Source: Cognatiluteimonas weifangensis (GTDB lineage Bacteria > Pseudomonadota > Gammaproteobacteria > Xanthomonadales > Xanthomonadaceae). From it: a stretch of DNA of 64,000 bases. The notes below the pieces were generated by a model. That model saw nothing but the letters and a program-made list of their open reading frames with translations, ran no database searches and was not told the origin of the DNA. Within the stretch, counting starts at the first letter, position 1. Each line of letters opens with the position of its first letter. Shown here one piece after another: positions 29,204 to 40,180 of this stretch. The DNA lies in the NCBI RefSeq assembly GCF_003416885.1, contig NZ_QVPD01000010.1, positions 45,132 through 109,131 on the forward strand. The letters are read 5' to 3'. The position numbers and the translations under genes are program-made.

Positions 29204-29740
29204 ATGCTCACCATTGGCGACAAGTTCCCCGCGTTCAAGCTCAAGGCCACCGTCTCGACCGACCTGGATACCGCTTTCGTCGACATCGACAACGCCAGCT
29301 ATCCGGGCAAGTGGACCTGCGTGTTCTTCTACCCCAAGGACTTCACCTTCGTCTGCCCGACCGAGATCAAGGGCTTCGCCGACGTCAACCAGCAGTTCCT
29401 GGACCGCGACTGCCAGATCCTGGCCGGCAGCACCGACAGCGAGTTCGTGCACCTGGCCTGGCGCAAGGACCACAAGGACCTGCACGAGCTGCCGTTCCCG
29501 ATGCTGGCCGACATCAGGAAGGACCTGGTCTCGGCGCTGGGCATCCTCACCGACGAGGGCGTGGCCCAGCGCGCGACCTTCCTGGTCGACCCGGAAGGCG
29601 TGATCCGCTTCGTCTACGTGACCGACGGTTCGGTCGGCCGCAACCCGGCCGAGGTGCTGCGGGTGCTCGATGCGCTGCAGACCGACGAGCTGTGCCCGTG
29701 CAACTGGAAGCAGGGCGACGCGGTGCTCAAGGTGGCCTGA
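29204..29740 (+). CDS. ahpC: Alkyl hydroperoxide reductase, peroxiredoxin AhpC
   Basis: Reduces hydrogen peroxide and organic peroxides. 178 residues from ATG 29204, with a strong AAGGAG at 29192-29197. The peroxidatic cysteine is Cys51 in DFTFVCPTEI; resolving cysteines are in CPCNWKQGD (Cys164/Cys166). The CPC form resembles the AhpC used with AhpD-type reductants rather than AhpF, and no ahpF is present; ahpD follows instead. Divergent from oxyR; peroxide induction is expected. Confidence 0.96.
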   Translation: MLTIGDKFPAFKLKATVSTDLDTAFVDIDNASYPGKWTCVFFYPKDFTFVCPTEIKGFADVNQQFLDRDCQILAGSTDSEFVHLAWRKDHKDLHELPFPMLADIRKDLVSALGILTDEGVAQRATFLVDPEGVIRFVYVTDGSVGRNPAEVLRVLDALQTDELCPCNWKQGDAVLKVA

Positions 29741-29837
29741 CGCCCGCTCCACGCAGGTATCCGGCTGCGGCCGCTGCCTGCACCCTTTCCGCGCGACACG
29801 CCGTCCCCCCGGCGCTCCCTCCCCGGTCGCGCGGGTG

Positions 29838-29865
29838 CGAAGGCGGCTACGGCCGCCTTCGTTTT
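29838..29865 (+). terminator. Rho-independent terminator after ahpC
   Basis: Perfect 10-base stem, CGAAGGCGGC at 29838-29847 with GCCGCCTTCG at 29852-29861, short loop, then TTTT at 29862-29865. It lies between ahpC and ahpD, so read-through to ahpD would be partial or ahpD has its own promoter. Confidence 0.8.
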
Positions 29866-29965
29866 ATTCCCGGCAAGTCCGCCCGGATCCGGCGCCGCCC
29901 GCGGCAATCGTCGCGGAACCGGGCGCGGATCCCGCCGCGACTTGCCCATCACCCAGGAGTCCGAC

Positions 29966-30511
29966 ATGAATCTTTCCGAATTGCGCAATGCGCTCCCCGA
30001 TTACGCCAAGGACCTCAAGCTCAACCTCGACGCGGTGCTGAGCGAAGCCGGCGCCGCCGGCCTCGACGCCCGGCAGCTGCGCGTGATCGCGCTGGCCACC
30101 GCGATCGCCGCCCGGCACGCGCCGCTGGTGGCGGCGCTCGAGGGCTTCGCCGCCGAGCAGCTCTCGCCCGAGGAGCTGAACGGCGCCCGCGCCGCGGCCG
30201 CGATCATGGCGATGAACAACGTCTACTACCGTGCCACCCACCTGATCCACAACGACGAGTACGCCAAGCTGCGCACCGGCCTGCGCATGAACGTCATCGC
30301 CAACCCCGGCGTGGACAAGATCACCTTCGAGCTGGCCTGCCTGGCGGTGTCGGCGATCAACGGCTGCGGCGCCTGCATGGACTCGCACGAGCGCGTGGTC
30401 CGCGAGCACGGCATCGGCGCGCAGGGCGTGCAGAGCGCGCTCAAGATCGCCGCGGTGGTGCATGCGGTGGCGGTGACCCTGGAACAGACGCGGGCGCAGT
30501 CGCAGGCGTAA
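29966..30511 (+). CDS. ahpD: Alkyl hydroperoxidase AhpD family
   Basis: 181 residues with the AhpD fold: catalytic Cys134-Gly-Ala-Cys137 and His141 (INGCGACMDSHE). In mycobacteria AhpD reduces AhpC through a lipoamide adaptor; here it lies directly downstream of an ahpC with no ahpF, so it is probably the AhpC reductant. ATG 29966 (MNLSELRNALPDYAKDLKLNLDAVL) is preferred over an in-frame GTG upstream because the family begins there; CCCAGGAGT precedes it. Confidence 0.93.
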   Translation: MNLSELRNALPDYAKDLKLNLDAVLSEAGAAGLDARQLRVIALATAIAARHAPLVAALEGFAAEQLSPEELNGARAAAAIMAMNNVYYRATHLIHNDEYAKLRTGLRMNVIANPGVDKITFELACLAVSAINGCGACMDSHERVVREHGIGAQGVQSALKIAAVVHAVAVTLEQTRAQSQA

Positions 30512-30598
30512 GCGGGACAGCGCGCGCCGGCAATGCCCGCGGCCGCAGCGTGCGGCCGCGGGCATTGCCCCGGGGCCGGACGCCGCCGGCGTTCGCGC

Positions 30599-33500
30599 TC
30601 AAGGCCGAGCCTGGATGCGGGCTTCCGGGCTCGGTGCCGCGTCGGCCGCGTGCGCATGCGGTTCGCGCAGCAGCATGCCGCGTGCGACGCGCTCCTCGTC
30701 GGGCGGCAGCGGCGCCAGCCATTCGATCTGGCCGGCGACCAGCGCCGCCAGCGCGAGGCCGTCGCGGTACAGCACCCGCGCGCCCGCCAGGCGCGGCACC
30801 TTGCTGCCCGGGAGCACGGTGCCGACCAGGTTGAGCGGGTCGGACGCCGACAGCACCAGCAGCTCGCCGTCCGGCGCCTGCCTGCGTACCCGGCGCAGCG
30901 CGGCGACCGCCTCGGGCAGGGCGAACTGCTCGCCGGAGAGGCCGGCGACGAAACGTCCGCCGCGGATCTCGCCGCGCGCTTCCAGCCGGTGATAGACGCG
31001 CAGCAGCTCGCGCCACGGCGGCAGCCAGGCCGCCTCGCGCTCGAGCAACCGCCAGCCGACCACGCCGTAGCGGCGCAACAGGGTGCGGGCGATGTGCTCG
31101 ATCGCCTCAGGGTCGGGGCGCGTCGCCGGCTGGGGGACGCCCCCGGTGCGGGCATCCGGTCGCGCCCGCTGCGGCCGCGGATCCGCAGACGGCCCGCTGT
31201 CGCCGGAGAGCGCGGAAAAGGCGGGCGTCAGCGTCCAGCGCCCGGCGTCCTCGATCCCGGACAGCGCCGCGCGGCGGCCGCGGCGATGGAACGCCGACGG
31301 CCGCCGGGAGGGCGGCAGCAGCAGCGCACGCAATCCCGCGAAACTGTCGCAGTGCACGCGGCCGCGTGCGACCAGTTCGGCCAGCGCGTCCTCCAGTTCG
31401 GCGTGCAGCAGGTGCGTGCCGGTGGCCAGTTCGTCGAAGAACGAGGCGCCGTGCGCGCGCAGGTGGTCGGCGACTTTCTGCGCGCGGCTGGACAGCGCCG
31501 GCGGCTCCGCGCGCTCGCCGGCGGTCGCGCGCGTCCACAGCGCCAGCTGCCGCCGCGGCAGCAGCGCGACCGGGGTCGTGCGCACCGGTGCGTTGCAGCC
31601 GCTGCCGCCGTCGGCGGTCGCGGGACTGCCGCGCAGGCGCGTCCAGGCGATGCGGCCGGCGGTGCACAGCTCGTCCAGCCACGGCAGCGAATAGTCCGAC
31701 ACCCGCGCCGGCAGCAGTTCGCTTTCCCACGCGCCGGCCGGCGCCTCGAACCCTTCCAGCTGCGCCAGCACCCCGGCCAGCGCTTCCGGACCGCTGACGC
31801 GGGTTGCGCGCGTCACCCGCTGCCAGTCGAACAGGAAGCGCATGAACTCGTGCGCCGCGACCGGCTGGATCTCCTGGCGCAGGCGGCCGAGGGTGGCGCG
31901 GTGGATCCGCGCCAGTAGGCTGCGCTCGCACCATTCCTCCGCGCCGCCACCGCTGAAGCGGCCGCGCATCGCATAGCCTTCGCCCTCCAGCTGCGCCAGC
32001 GCCAGGTCGACGTCCAGCTGCGGCAGCGCCAGCGTCTCGGCCAGGGCGCCGGCCGCCACCGGACCGAGGCCGCCCAGGCGCGCGCGCAGCAGTTCCACCA
32101 GTGCGGCTTCGCGGCTCCAGGATTGCTGCGCGAATTCGGCCGGCGCCGCGATCGCCGGCGTCGACCGCGCCTGCGGGTACAGCGCCTGCGCCTGCGGCAG
32201 GCGCTCGGCGGCGAACCACAGGCTGGCGCCGACGTCGATGCGGGTGGCGCGGTGATCGGCGGCCAGCGCCTGCAGCAGCTGCGCCCAGCCGGGCCGGGCG
32301 AGCGCCTCGCGCGCGCTGACGCAGCCCAGGCCCATCAGCGCGTCGTGCATCTCGTCGGCAGTGCGCGCCTGCGGCCAGGCTTGTGCGCGCACCTGCGCGA
32401 TCGCGTCGGGATCGAGCCGGCCGAGGTCGCCGGCGCTGCCGGCATCGGCGTAGCGCCGGCTCATCACCGCCTGGGTGCGTCGTTCTTCCAGCGGCGCGTC
32501 GTCGAGGAAGGCGTAAGGACGCGCATTGAGTGCCTCGGCGGCGAACGGCGAGGGCGCGGTCAGGTCGCAGGCGACGACCTCGACCGCGCCGGTCTCGATC
32601 CGGCGCAGCAGCGCCAGCCAGCCGTCGCTGTCCATCGCCTCGTGCAGGCAGTCGTCCAGCGTCTGCGCGACCAGCGGGTGCTCGGGGATCTCGCGCTCGC
32701 CGACGATGTTCTCCAGGCACGCGACCTGGTCGGGGAACACCGTCGCCAGCAGGTCCTCGGATTTCATCCGCTGCAACTGCGGCGCGACCTTGCGGCCGCC
32801 GACGAAGCGCGGCAGCGCCAGCGCGGTGGTCGCGTTCCAGCGCCAGCGCACGCCGAACAGCGGCGCGTCCAGCAGCGCCTGCACCAGGATGTGCTCGGCG
32901 CTGGCCGCATGCAGGTAGCCGGCGACCTCGATCAGCGGGAACGAATGGCTGGTCGACAGCGACAGCACGATCGCGTTCTCGGTCGCCGCCGCCTGCAGCT
33001 CGAAGTTGAACTTGCGGCAGAAGCGCTTGCGCAGCGCCAGCCCCCAGGCGCGGTTGAGGCGGCTGCCGTAAGGCGTGTGAATCACCAGCTGGGTGCCGCC
33101 GGATTCGTCGAAAAAGCGCTCCAGCACGATCCGCCGCTGCGTCGGCAGGACGCCGGTTTCGGCCAGCTGGCGCGCGCAGTAGTCGACCAGCTGGCGCGCC
33201 GCGGCAGCGTCCAGGCCGAGCGTGCCGAGCAGCCAGGCCAGGGCCGCGTCCTCGCCCTGCGGCAGCCGCGCGGCGATTTCCTCGCGCAGCCGCGACACCC
33301 CCAGCGACAGCTCGTCGCTGCGGCCGGGCGCCTCGCCCAGCCAGAAGGGGATGTTCGGCGGCTGGCCCTGCGCGTCCTCCACCCGCACCCGGCCGGTCTC
33401 GATCCGCAGGATCCGGTAGCTGGCATTGCCGAGCTGGAACACGTCGCCGGCCAGCGACTCGACCGCGAAATCCTCGTTGACGCTGCCGATCGCGATCGAC

Positions 33501-35152
33501 TGCGGCTCCAGCAGCACGGCGTAGTCGCCGGTGTCGGGGATGGTGCCGCCGGACATCACCGCGGTCATGCGCCCGCCGGCGCGGCCGCGCAGGCGTCCGT
33601 GCACGGCGTCGCGGTGCAGGTAGCTGCCGCGCGGGCCGCGGCGGGTGGCGTAGCCGTCGGCCAGCATCCGCACCACCGCGTCGAAGTCGGCGCGGGCCAG
33701 GTCGCGGTACGGCCAGGCGCGGCGCAGCCAGTCGTACAGCGCGTCCTCGCTCCATTCCGTGGACGCGACTTCGGCCACGATCTGCTGCGCCAGCACGTCC
33801 AGCGGCGCGCGCGGAATGGTCAGCGCATCGAGCTCGCCGCGGCGCACGCAATCCAGCAGCGCCGCGCATTCGACCAGGTCGTCGCGCGAGGACGGGAACA
33901 GCCGCCCTTTCGGCACGCCGCCGACGCTGTGCCCGGAGCGGCCCACGCGCTGCAGGAACGCGGCGATCGAGCGCGGCGAGCCGAGCTGGCAGACCAGGTC
34001 GACCTCGCCGATGTCGATGCCCAGCTCCAGCGAGGCGGTGGCCACCAGCACCCGCAGGGTGCCGGCCTTGAGCCGCTGTTCGGCGTCCAGCCGCAGCTCC
34101 TTGGCCAGGCTGCCGTGGTGCGCGGCGACGTGTTCCTTCCCCAGGCGCTCGCCCAGGTGCCGCGCGGCGCGTTCGGCCATGCGCCGGGTGTTGACGAACA
34201 CCAGCGTGGTGCGGTGCGCGGCGACCAGTTCGGCCAGGCGCGCATAGACCAGCTCCCACTGCTCGTTGGACATCACCGCCTGCAGCGGCACCGGCGGCAG
34301 TTCCAGCGCCAGGTCGCGGGCGCGGTCGTAGCCGATATCCACGATCGCGCAGTCGGCCATCGATGCGCCGGAATCCGCGTCGTTGCCGGAACGATTCCCG
34401 CATGGCGCCGACTCCCCCTCTCCCACTTGTGGGAGAGGGATGGGGTGAGGGTCCATCAGGCCGCGACGCACCAGGTTGCCCGCGCCCACCAGGAACCGCG
34501 CCACCTCGTCGATCGGTTTCTGCGTCGCCGACAGGCCGATCCGCGTCAGCCGCGTGCCGCACAGCGCTTCCAGCCGTTCCAGCGACAACGCCAGGTGGCT
34601 GCCGCGCTTGCTCGCGGCGACCGCGTGGATCTCGTCGACGATCACCGTGCGCACGCTGCCCAGCATCGCCCGGCCCGAGTCCGAGCCCAGCAGCACGTAC
34701 AGCGATTCGGGCGTGGTGACCAGGATGTGCGGTGGCGTGCGGCGCAATGCGGCGCGCTCGGCCTGCGGCGTGTCGCCGGTGCGCACCGCGGTGCGGATCT
34801 CGACATCGGGCAGACCCAGCCGCGCCAGTTCCGCGCGGATGCCGGCCAGCGGCGCCTCCAGGTTGAGGTGGATGTCGTTGGACAGCGCCTTCAGCGGCGA
34901 GACGTACAGCACCCGGGTGGCGTCGGCCAGGCCCTGCGCCAAGCCCTCGCGCACCAGCGCGTCGATCGCCGCCAGGAACGCGGTCAGGGTCTTGCCGGAG
35001 CCGGTCGGCGCCGCGACCAGGGTGTGGCGGCCGGAGCGGATCGCCGGCCAGGCCTGCGCCTGGGCCCGGGTCGGGCCGCCCGGGAAGGCGCGCGCGAACC
35101 ATGCCGCCACGGCGGGGTGGAAGTCCTCGAGCGGCGGCGCGGGCGACGGCAT
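30599..35152 (-). CDS. Lhr-family ATP-dependent helicase, with a palindromic repeat embedded in the coding sequence
   Basis: 1,517 residues from ATG 35152. Domains: helicase with Walker A APTGSGKT (residues 48-55), DEIH box ([10 protein letters not shown]), SAT motif (GLSATQKP) and motif VI ([14 protein letters not shown] QRVGRSGH), then a winged-helix/beta-barrel core and a long C-terminal extension as in large Lhr proteins; acts in nucleic-acid repair or unwinding. About 35 extra residues between the two RecA domains ([16 protein letters not shown] onward) are encoded by a palindromic repeat at 34416-34439, in frame. A further in-frame extension to 35293 is not conserved-looking. Confidence 0.93.
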   Translation of the reverse strand: MPSPAPPLEDFHPAVAAWFARAFPGGPTRAQAQAWPAIRSGRHTLVAAPTGSGKTLTAFLAAIDALVREGLAQGLADATRVLYVSPLKALSNDIHLNLEAPLAGIRAELARLGLPDVEIRTAVRTGDTPQAERAALRRTPPHILVTTPESLYVLLGSDSGRAMLGSVRTVIVDEIHAVAASKRGSHLALSLERLEALCGTRLTRIGLSATQKPIDEVARFLVGAGNLVRRGLMDPHPIPLPQVGEGESAPCGNRSGNDADSGASMADCAIVDIGYDRARDLALELPPVPLQAVMSNEQWELVYARLAELVAAHRTTLVFVNTRRMAERAARHLGERLGKEHVAAHHGSLAKELRLDAEQRLKAGTLRVLVATASLELGIDIGEVDLVCQLGSPRSIAAFLQRVGRSGHSVGGVPKGRLFPSSRDDLVECAALLDCVRRGELDALTIPRAPLDVLAQQIVAEVASTEWSEDALYDWLRRAWPYRDLARADFDAVVRMLADGYATRRGPRGSYLHRDAVHGRLRGRAGGRMTAVMSGGTIPDTGDYAVLLEPQSIAIGSVNEDFAVESLAGDVFQLGNASYRILRIETGRVRVEDAQGQPPNIPFWLGEAPGRSDELSLGVSRLREEIAARLPQGEDAALAWLLGTLGLDAAAARQLVDYCARQLAETGVLPTQRRIVLERFFDESGGTQLVIHTPYGSRLNRAWGLALRKRFCRKFNFELQAAATENAIVLSLSTSHSFPLIEVAGYLHAASAEHILVQALLDAPLFGVRWRWNATTALALPRFVGGRKVAPQLQRMKSEDLLATVFPDQVACLENIVGEREIPEHPLVAQTLDDCLHEAMDSDGWLALLRRIETGAVEVVACDLTAPSPFAAEALNARPYAFLDDAPLEERRTQAVMSRRYADAGSAGDLGRLDPDAIAQVRAQAWPQARTADEMHDALMGLGCVSAREALARPGWAQLLQALAADHRATRIDVGASLWFAAERLPQAQALYPQARSTPAIAAPAEFAQQSWSREAALVELLRARLGGLGPVAAGALAETLALPQLDVDLALAQLEGEGYAMRGRFSGGGAEEWCERSLLARIHRATLGRLRQEIQPVAAHEFMRFLFDWQRVTRATRVSGPEALAGVLAQLEGFEAPAGAWESELLPARVSDYSLPWLDELCTAGRIAWTRLRGSPATADGGSGCNAPVRTTPVALLPRRQLALWTRATAGERAEPPALSSRAQKVADHLRAHGASFFDELATGTHLLHAELEDALAELVARGRVHCDSFAGLRALLLPPSRRPSAFHRRGRRAALSGIEDAGRWTLTPAFSALSGDSGPSADPRPQRARPDARTGGVPQPATRPDPEAIEHIARTLLRRYGVVGWRLLEREAAWLPPWRELLRVYHRLEARGEIRGGRFVAGLSGEQFALPEAVAALRRVRRQAPDGELLVLSASDPLNLVGTVLPGSKVPRLAGARVLYRDGLALAALVAGQIEWLAPLPPDEERVARGMLLREPHAHAADAAPSPEARIQARP
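34416..34439 (+). repeat. Palindromic (REP-like) element inside the Lhr coding sequence
   Basis: A perfect 11-base inverted repeat, CCCTCTCCCAC-TT-GTGGGAGAGGG, followed by ATGGGGTGAGGG. Its minus-strand translation gives [13 protein letters not shown], a peptide typical of this repeat type. It lies between helicase domains and keeps the frame. Confidence 0.85.
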
Positions 35153-35363
35153 CGCCGGATTATCGTGCCGCCCGCCAGGGGCAGGATGAATGCCGAAGGC
35201 GAGCCGGAGCTGCGGGGTCATCGCCGGACGATGGCGGACCGGTGTCGCAGGATTTGCGACCGGCGGCCGTGCCGTGGCCGCCGCCGCGTTCACTCCACGC
35301 GTTCACTTCATCCTTACGGGTCCTCACGATCCTGTCGTCCTTCCCCGCCGCTGGAGTCCCGCC

Positions 35364-35561
35364 ATGACCACCGCCCTCGACAAACCCCTGCGTCGCGAGA
35401 TCCTGATCGAGGACCGCGCCTACACCCTCACCATCGATCCCAACGGCCTGAAGCTGGTGGAGAAAGGCCGCCGCAACGGCGTCGAACTGGTCTGGGAGGA
35501 ACTGCTCAGCGGCGACGCCGCGCGGGCGAGCGCGCAGCAGGCGTCGATGGCCGGCGGCTGA
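35364..35561 (+). CDS. Small hypothetical protein
   Basis: 65 residues (MTTALDKPLRREILIEDRAYTLTIDPNGLKLVEKGRRNGVELVWEELLSG). The charged, amphipathic sequence reads as a genuine small soluble protein and the start is preceded by a GGAG sequence; the same frame is open further upstream but without conserved character. No family is recognised. It lies between the divergent helicase gene and the M1 aminopeptidase. Confidence 0.65.
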   Translation: MTTALDKPLRREILIEDRAYTLTIDPNGLKLVEKGRRNGVELVWEELLSGDAARASAQQASMAGG

Positions 35562-35720
35562 CGCGCTCCGGGGCGCGCCTGCGCGGCGCGTCGCCTTGCC
35601 TGCACGGCGTTGCGACCGCCGTCGCGCGCCGCATCCGCAATCCGTGGCCCGGTACTTTTGTCAGGGTCGGCGGACCGCTGCGCCGCGCTAGTCTCCCCGG
35701 ATACCCAGGGAGACGATCCG

Positions 35721-38405
35721 ATGATCCTGCCGCGCCGCTGTTTGCTCACCACCGCCCTGCTGGCCGCCACCGGGCTGGCCACGGCCGCCGAGGCCACCGT
35801 TCCCACCGGCCCGCTGCCGCGCACCGTGGTGCCCAGCGAGGTCGCGCTGCAGCTGACGATCGACCCCGCGCAGCCGCGGTTTTCCGGCCATGTCGAGCTC
35901 AGCGTCGATGTCGCCAGCGCCACCGACACCATCTGGATGCACGGCAAGGGCCTGAACATCACCCGCGCCGTGTACATGCCGCGCAACGGCCGCAACCAGG
36001 TGCTGACGGCGCAGGAAGTCGATGTTTCCGGCGTGCTCAAGCTGACCGCGCCGCTGGCCATCGCCCCCGGCCAGGGCGTGATCGCGATCGACTACGACGC
36101 GCCGTTCGGCGAGCTGCAGGGCGCCTACCGGGTCAAGCCCGACGGCCGCGACTACGTCGTCACCCAGATGGAGCCGCTGGGCGCGCGCACCGCGTTCCCG
36201 GGCTTCGACGAGCCCAGCTTCAAGCAGCCCTGGCGCATGACCCTGATCGTGCCCGACGCCGCCGTCGCCGTGGCCAACGCGCCGGAGGTGGCGAGCACCG
36301 ATCTCGACGGGCCGATGAAGCGGGTCGAGTTCGCCCGGACCCAGGCGCTGCCCAGCTATTTGATCGCCTTCGCGGTCGGCCCGTGGGACGTGGCCGCCGG
36401 CCCGGACATCGCCGCCAACGGCGAGCGCAGCACCCCGATCAAGCTGCGCGGCATCGCCGCCAGCGGCCAGGGCGAGCGGATGCGGTATTCGCTGGCCAAC
36501 ACTCCGGCGATTGTGACCGCGCTGGAGGACTACTTCGGCATCCCGTACCCGTTCGCCAAGCTCGACAACCTGGCCGCGCCCGACTTCTGGGCCGGGGCGA
36601 TGGAGAACGCCGGCCTGATCGTGTACCGCGACAGCCTGATGTTCCCCGACGAGACCTCCGCCGTCGGCCGCCGCCAGGCGTTCTGGGGCGTCAGCGCGCA
36701 CGAGCTCGCGCACCAGTGGTTCGGCGACCTGGTCACGATGAAGTGGTGGGACGACCTGTGGCTGAACGAAGGCTTCGCCACCTGGATGGGCAACAAGATC
36801 CACGGCCAGCTGCAGCCCGACGCGCACACCGACCGCGGCCTGCTGGAGGGCGCGCTCGGCGCGATGGGCGCCGACAGCCTCGCCAGCACCCGCCGCATCC
36901 ACGAGCCGATCAAGGACTTCACCGACATCCAGTCCGCGTTCGATGGCATCACCTACCAGAAGGGCGGCGCCACGCTGAACATGTTCGAGCAGTACATCGG
37001 CGCCGAACCGTTCCGCACCGGCATCCGCAACTACCTGCAGGCGCACGCGCGCGGCAACGCCACCAGCGCCGACCTGATCGAGGCCGTGGCCGCGCAGAGC
37101 GATGCGCCCGAAGCGGTGGCCAAGGCGTTCTTCAGCTTCATCGACCAGCCGGGCGTGCCGTTCGTCCGCGTCGACCTGGACTGCAGCGGCGCCACGCCGG
37201 CGCTGCTGCTGGAGCAGCAGCGCTACCTGCCGCTGGGGTCGACCGCCAGCGGCGCGGGCCTGTGGGGCATTCCGCTGACCGTGCGCTATGCGGACGGCGC
37301 CACCGTGCGCACGCAGAAGCTGCTGTTCGACGGCAAGCAGGGCCGGATGGAACTGTCCGCGGCCACCAGCTGCCCGAGCTGGGTGATGCCCAACGCGCAC
37401 GGCACCGGCTACTACCGCTTCGCGCTGGCGCCGCAGCTGCAGTCGGCGCTGTCGGACGCGTTCGCGCAGCTGGACGAGCGCGAGCAGCGGGTCTACGCCG
37501 ACTCGGTCACCGCCGCCTACGGCGCCGGCCGCCTGACTCCGTCGCAACTGCTGGCCGCGCTGCCGCAGTTCGCCTCCGCGTCGGTGCGGCAGACGGTCAC
37601 TGCCGGCATGTACGGCACCGAGTGGATGGCCGAATACCTGCTGGCCGACGACGCCGCGCGCGACGCGTTCCACGCGCAGGTCGCGGACATCTACCGCGCC
37701 CGCCTGCAGCAGCTGGGCATGACGCCCAAGGCCGGCGAGCCGGACGACGATGCCCTGCTGCGCAGCAGCCTGGTCGGGTTCTTCGCCGAAACCCTGAAGG
37801 ACCAGGCGGTGCGCGCGCAGATGGACCGCGCCGGTCGCGCGGTGCTCGGCCTGGGCGGCGACGGCGCGCTGCATGCGGACGCGGTCGCGCAGGACCTGCG
37901 CGGCACCGCGCTGGCGGTGGCGGTGCAGAGCGGCGGCAAGGCCGCGTTCGACGCCGCGGAAAAGCACTTCCGCGCCAGCCAGGACGCGGTGCTGCGCAGC
38001 CAGCTGCTGGGCGCGATGGGCAGCACCAGGGATGCGGCGCTGAACGAGCGCGTGCGCGCGCTGGTGTTCGAGCCCGGGCTGTTGCGCCGCAACGAGATCT
38101 TCCCCGCGGTCGGCGGCCAGACCGGCGACCGGGCCACCCGTCCGGCGTTGCGCGCCTGGACCGACACCCATTTCAAGGAGATCGAAGCCAAGCTTGCCCC
38201 GGCCGGGGCCGCGGTGGTCCAGCTGTACGCCGCCGGCATGTGCAGCGAGGCCGAGGCGAGCACGCTGCAGGACAAGTTCGCCGCACGCATGCAGGACGTC
38301 GAAGGCGGCCCGCGTCAGCTCAGGCAAACCGTCGAGGCCATCCGCATGTGCGCCGCGCAGGTGCAGGCGCGCAAGGGTCAGCCGCTGAAGTTCCCGATGC
38401 ACTGA
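35721..38405 (+). CDS. Exported M1-family zinc aminopeptidase
   Basis: 894 residues. Signal peptide (residues 1 to about 23, RRCLLTTALLAATGLATAAEA) suggests a periplasmic or secreted location. M1 motifs are complete: GAMEN at 292-296, zinc site HELAHQW at 327-333 with Glu350 (NEGFATW), then an ERAP1-like C-terminal domain. It removes N-terminal amino acids from peptides. ATG 35721 follows AGGGAGA. It is followed by a strong terminator at 38454-38485. A cytosolic PepN is less likely because of the signal peptide. Confidence 0.94.
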   Translation: MILPRRCLLTTALLAATGLATAAEATVPTGPLPRTVVPSEVALQLTIDPAQPRFSGHVELSVDVASATDTIWMHGKGLNITRAVYMPRNGRNQVLTAQEVDVSGVLKLTAPLAIAPGQGVIAIDYDAPFGELQGAYRVKPDGRDYVVTQMEPLGARTAFPGFDEPSFKQPWRMTLIVPDAAVAVANAPEVASTDLDGPMKRVEFARTQALPSYLIAFAVGPWDVAAGPDIAANGERSTPIKLRGIAASGQGERMRYSLANTPAIVTALEDYFGIPYPFAKLDNLAAPDFWAGAMENAGLIVYRDSLMFPDETSAVGRRQAFWGVSAHELAHQWFGDLVTMKWWDDLWLNEGFATWMGNKIHGQLQPDAHTDRGLLEGALGAMGADSLASTRRIHEPIKDFTDIQSAFDGITYQKGGATLNMFEQYIGAEPFRTGIRNYLQAHARGNATSADLIEAVAAQSDAPEAVAKAFFSFIDQPGVPFVRVDLDCSGATPALLLEQQRYLPLGSTASGAGLWGIPLTVRYADGATVRTQKLLFDGKQGRMELSAATSCPSWVMPNAHGTGYYRFALAPQLQSALSDAFAQLDEREQRVYADSVTAAYGAGRLTPSQLLAALPQFASASVRQTVTAGMYGTEWMAEYLLADDAARDAFHAQVADIYRARLQQLGMTPKAGEPDDDALLRSSLVGFFAETLKDQAVRAQMDRAGRAVLGLGGDGALHADAVAQDLRGTALAVAVQSGGKAAFDAAEKHFRASQDAVLRSQLLGAMGSTRDAALNERVRALVFEPGLLRRNEIFPAVGGQTGDRATRPALRAWTDTHFKEIEAKLAPAGAAVVQLYAAGMCSEAEASTLQDKFAARMQDVEGGPRQLRQTVEAIRMCAAQVQARKGQPLKFPMH

Positions 38406-38453
38406 CCGCCGCCGCGGGCGTGCGCCAGTCGCCGCCCGCATGTCACCGCCCAG

Positions 38454-38485
38454 GATCGCCGGCCCAGCGCCGGCGATCTTTTTTT
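38454..38485 (+). terminator. Strong Rho-independent terminator after the M1 aminopeptidase
   Basis: A 10-base perfect stem, GATCGCCGGC at 38454-38463 pairing with GCCGGCGATC at 38469-38478, loop of five bases, then seven Ts (38479-38485). Confidence 0.93.
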
Positions 38486-38518
38486 GTGCCTCTCCCAAGC
38501 ACGGAAGCTTCTGTGGGG

Positions 38519-38688
38519 GAAGCCGGCCTGCGCGGGACACGCCGTGAGACTTCCCTTCAAGTGCGGAAGCTTTCGTGGGGGAAGCCGGTGGCCCGGCCTG
38601 TGCGGGACACGCCGTGAATACATCCATGTAGGCTCCTCGGCGGCATCCATGCCGCCGACGGTCCCGCACAGGCCGGGCCACCGGCTTC
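38519..38688 (+). repeat. Composite repeat copy B, module 1: direct repeats and long nested hairpin
   Basis: Partial direct repeats begin at 38519 and 38581 with GAAGCCGG. The second starts a perfect 28-base inverted repeat, 38581-38608 with 38661-38688, whose loop holds the second palindrome CGGCGGCAT-CC-ATGCCGCCG. It is the same structure as in copy A at 2933-3040. Confidence 0.88.
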
Positions 38689-38751
38689 TTGGCAAGTGAG
38701 CCGGCGTGCGTGGGAACAACCAGCCGAAGCGACGAACCTCCAACCTCGCGC

Positions 38752-39206
38752 AGTCGCTGCCCGGCGGGCTGGGGGTGCGGAGAGTGGGCCATGGATGGCC
38801 CACGACCCGACTTAAAGACAGGAGGTCGTCAGGAGGGCGCAGCACCCCCAGCCCGCCGGGCGGCGACTCCGTCCGAAGCCGATCTCACGAACGCAGGCCA
38901 CCGATGGTCCACGCCCCGACTTGAAGACAGGAGGTCGTCAGGAGGGCGCAGCACCCCCAGCCCGTCGGGCGGCGACTCCGTCCGAAGCCGATCCCCAGAT
39001 TGCAGGCCGGGTTGGCCTGCGCCCCGACTTGAAGACAGGAGATCGTCAGGAGGACGCAGCACCCCCAGCCCGCCGGGCGGCGACTCCCTCCGAAGCCAAT
39101 CTCACGAACGCAGGCCACCGATGGTCTACGACCCGACTTAAAGACAGGAGGTCGTCAGGAGGGCGCAGCACCCCCAGCCCGCCGGGTGGCGACTCCGTCC
39201 GAAGCC
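38752..39206 (+). repeat. Composite repeat copy B, module 2: four tandem 72-bp cores
   Basis: Cores at 38809-38880, 38918-38989, 39026-39097 and 39135-39206, each exactly 72 bases, separated by spacers of 37, 36 and 37 bases. The array is preceded by an inverted partial core: 38752-38778 pairs with 38842-38868 with one mismatch, with a small perfect palindrome at 38784-38803 (GTGGGCCATGGATGGCCCAC) in the loop. The region 38486-39282 contains no credible gene. Confidence 0.9.
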
Positions 39207-39282
39207 AACCTCCGGTTCCGTGCCGGCCCCCGCCGGGAGAGAAGTTTTTCGCACACGCCGTGCGCATCGCTACCATGCGCGC

Positions 39283-40122
39283 ATGCCCCGTCTCGACGAG
39301 CTATTGCGCAATGCCACGGCCCGCATCGATGGCGCCGACGCCGCGCTGCTGCTCGCGCACGCACTTGGCCGGCCGCGCTCCTGGCTGTATGCGCATGGCG
39401 ACGAGGAGATCGACGCAGCGGCTGCGGAGGACTTCATGGCGTTGCTTGCGCGCCGCGAAGCCGGCGAACCGGTCGCCTACCTCACCGGCCATCGCGGCTT
39501 CTGGCGCTTCGACCTCGCGGTCACGCCCGATACCCTGATCCCGCGCCCGGAAACCGAATTGCTGGTGGAACTGGCGCTGGCGCGCCTGCCGCCCGCGCGC
39601 GCGCTGCGGATCGCCGACCTGGGCACCGGCAGCGGCGCGATCGCGCTGGCGCTGGCGCACGAACGCCCGCGGGCGCAGGTCGTCGCCACCGATGCCAGCA
39701 CCGCCGCGCTCGCGGTCGCGCGCGGCAATGCCCGCGCCCTGGGCATCGCCAATGTCGAGTTCCGCGAAGGCGACTGGCTGGCGCCGCTGGCGGGCGAGCG
39801 CTGCGACCTGATCGCCGGCAATCCGCCGTACGTGGCCGTCGGCGATCCGCACCTGACCCAGGGCGACCTGCGCTTCGAGCCGGCGGCCGCGTTGTCCTGC
39901 GGCGACGACGGCCTCGCCGCGATCCGCACGATCGTGCGCGACGCGCCGGCGCATCTGCTGCCGGGCGGCTGGCTGCTGCTGGAGCACGGCTGGGAGCAGG
40001 GCGCGGCGGTGCGTGCGCTGCTGCAGGCCGCCGGCTTCACCGCCATCGCCACCGAGCGCGACCTGGAAGCCCGCGACCGCGTCACCCTCGGCCGCCTCCC
40101 GGTGGCGGGTGCGCCCGGCTGA
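39283..40122 (+). CDS. prmC: Release factor glutamine methyltransferase
   Basis: N5-methylates the GGQ glutamine of RF1 and RF2. 279 residues: N-terminal helical domain, then a SAM-dependent methyltransferase with [16 protein letters not shown] and catalytic NPPY at residues 180-183. ATG 39283 is preferred over the in-frame upstream extension, which runs into the repeat array. It directly follows the repeats; pip follows after 58 bases. Confidence 0.95.
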   Translation: MPRLDELLRNATARIDGADAALLLAHALGRPRSWLYAHGDEEIDAAAAEDFMALLARREAGEPVAYLTGHRGFWRFDLAVTPDTLIPRPETELLVELALARLPPARALRIADLGTGSGAIALALAHERPRAQVVATDASTAALAVARGNARALGIANVEFREGDWLAPLAGERCDLIAGNPPYVAVGDPHLTQGDLRFEPAAALSCGDDGLAAIRTIVRDAPAHLLPGGWLLLEHGWEQGAAVRALLQAAGFTAIATERDLEARDRVTLGRLPVAGAPG

Positions 40123-40180
40123 TCGCCAGGCAGACGCGGCAAGCCCGCTACACTGTCGCCATCGCACCACGGAGCTCCCC

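Noticed and set aside
32123..38617. A 2,164-codon plus-strand open frame across the helicase and aminopeptidase genes
   Set aside because: It lies antisense to the helicase and out of frame with the aminopeptidase, and its Arg/Ala/Gly-rich composition is typical of shadow frames in GC-rich DNA.
38921..39538. Long open frames through the repeat arrays encoding periodic peptides ([17 protein letters not shown])
   Set aside because: The 109-base period is not a multiple of three, so the peptide phase changes between units; no ribosome-binding sites or conserved starts are seen. They are translations of a repeat.
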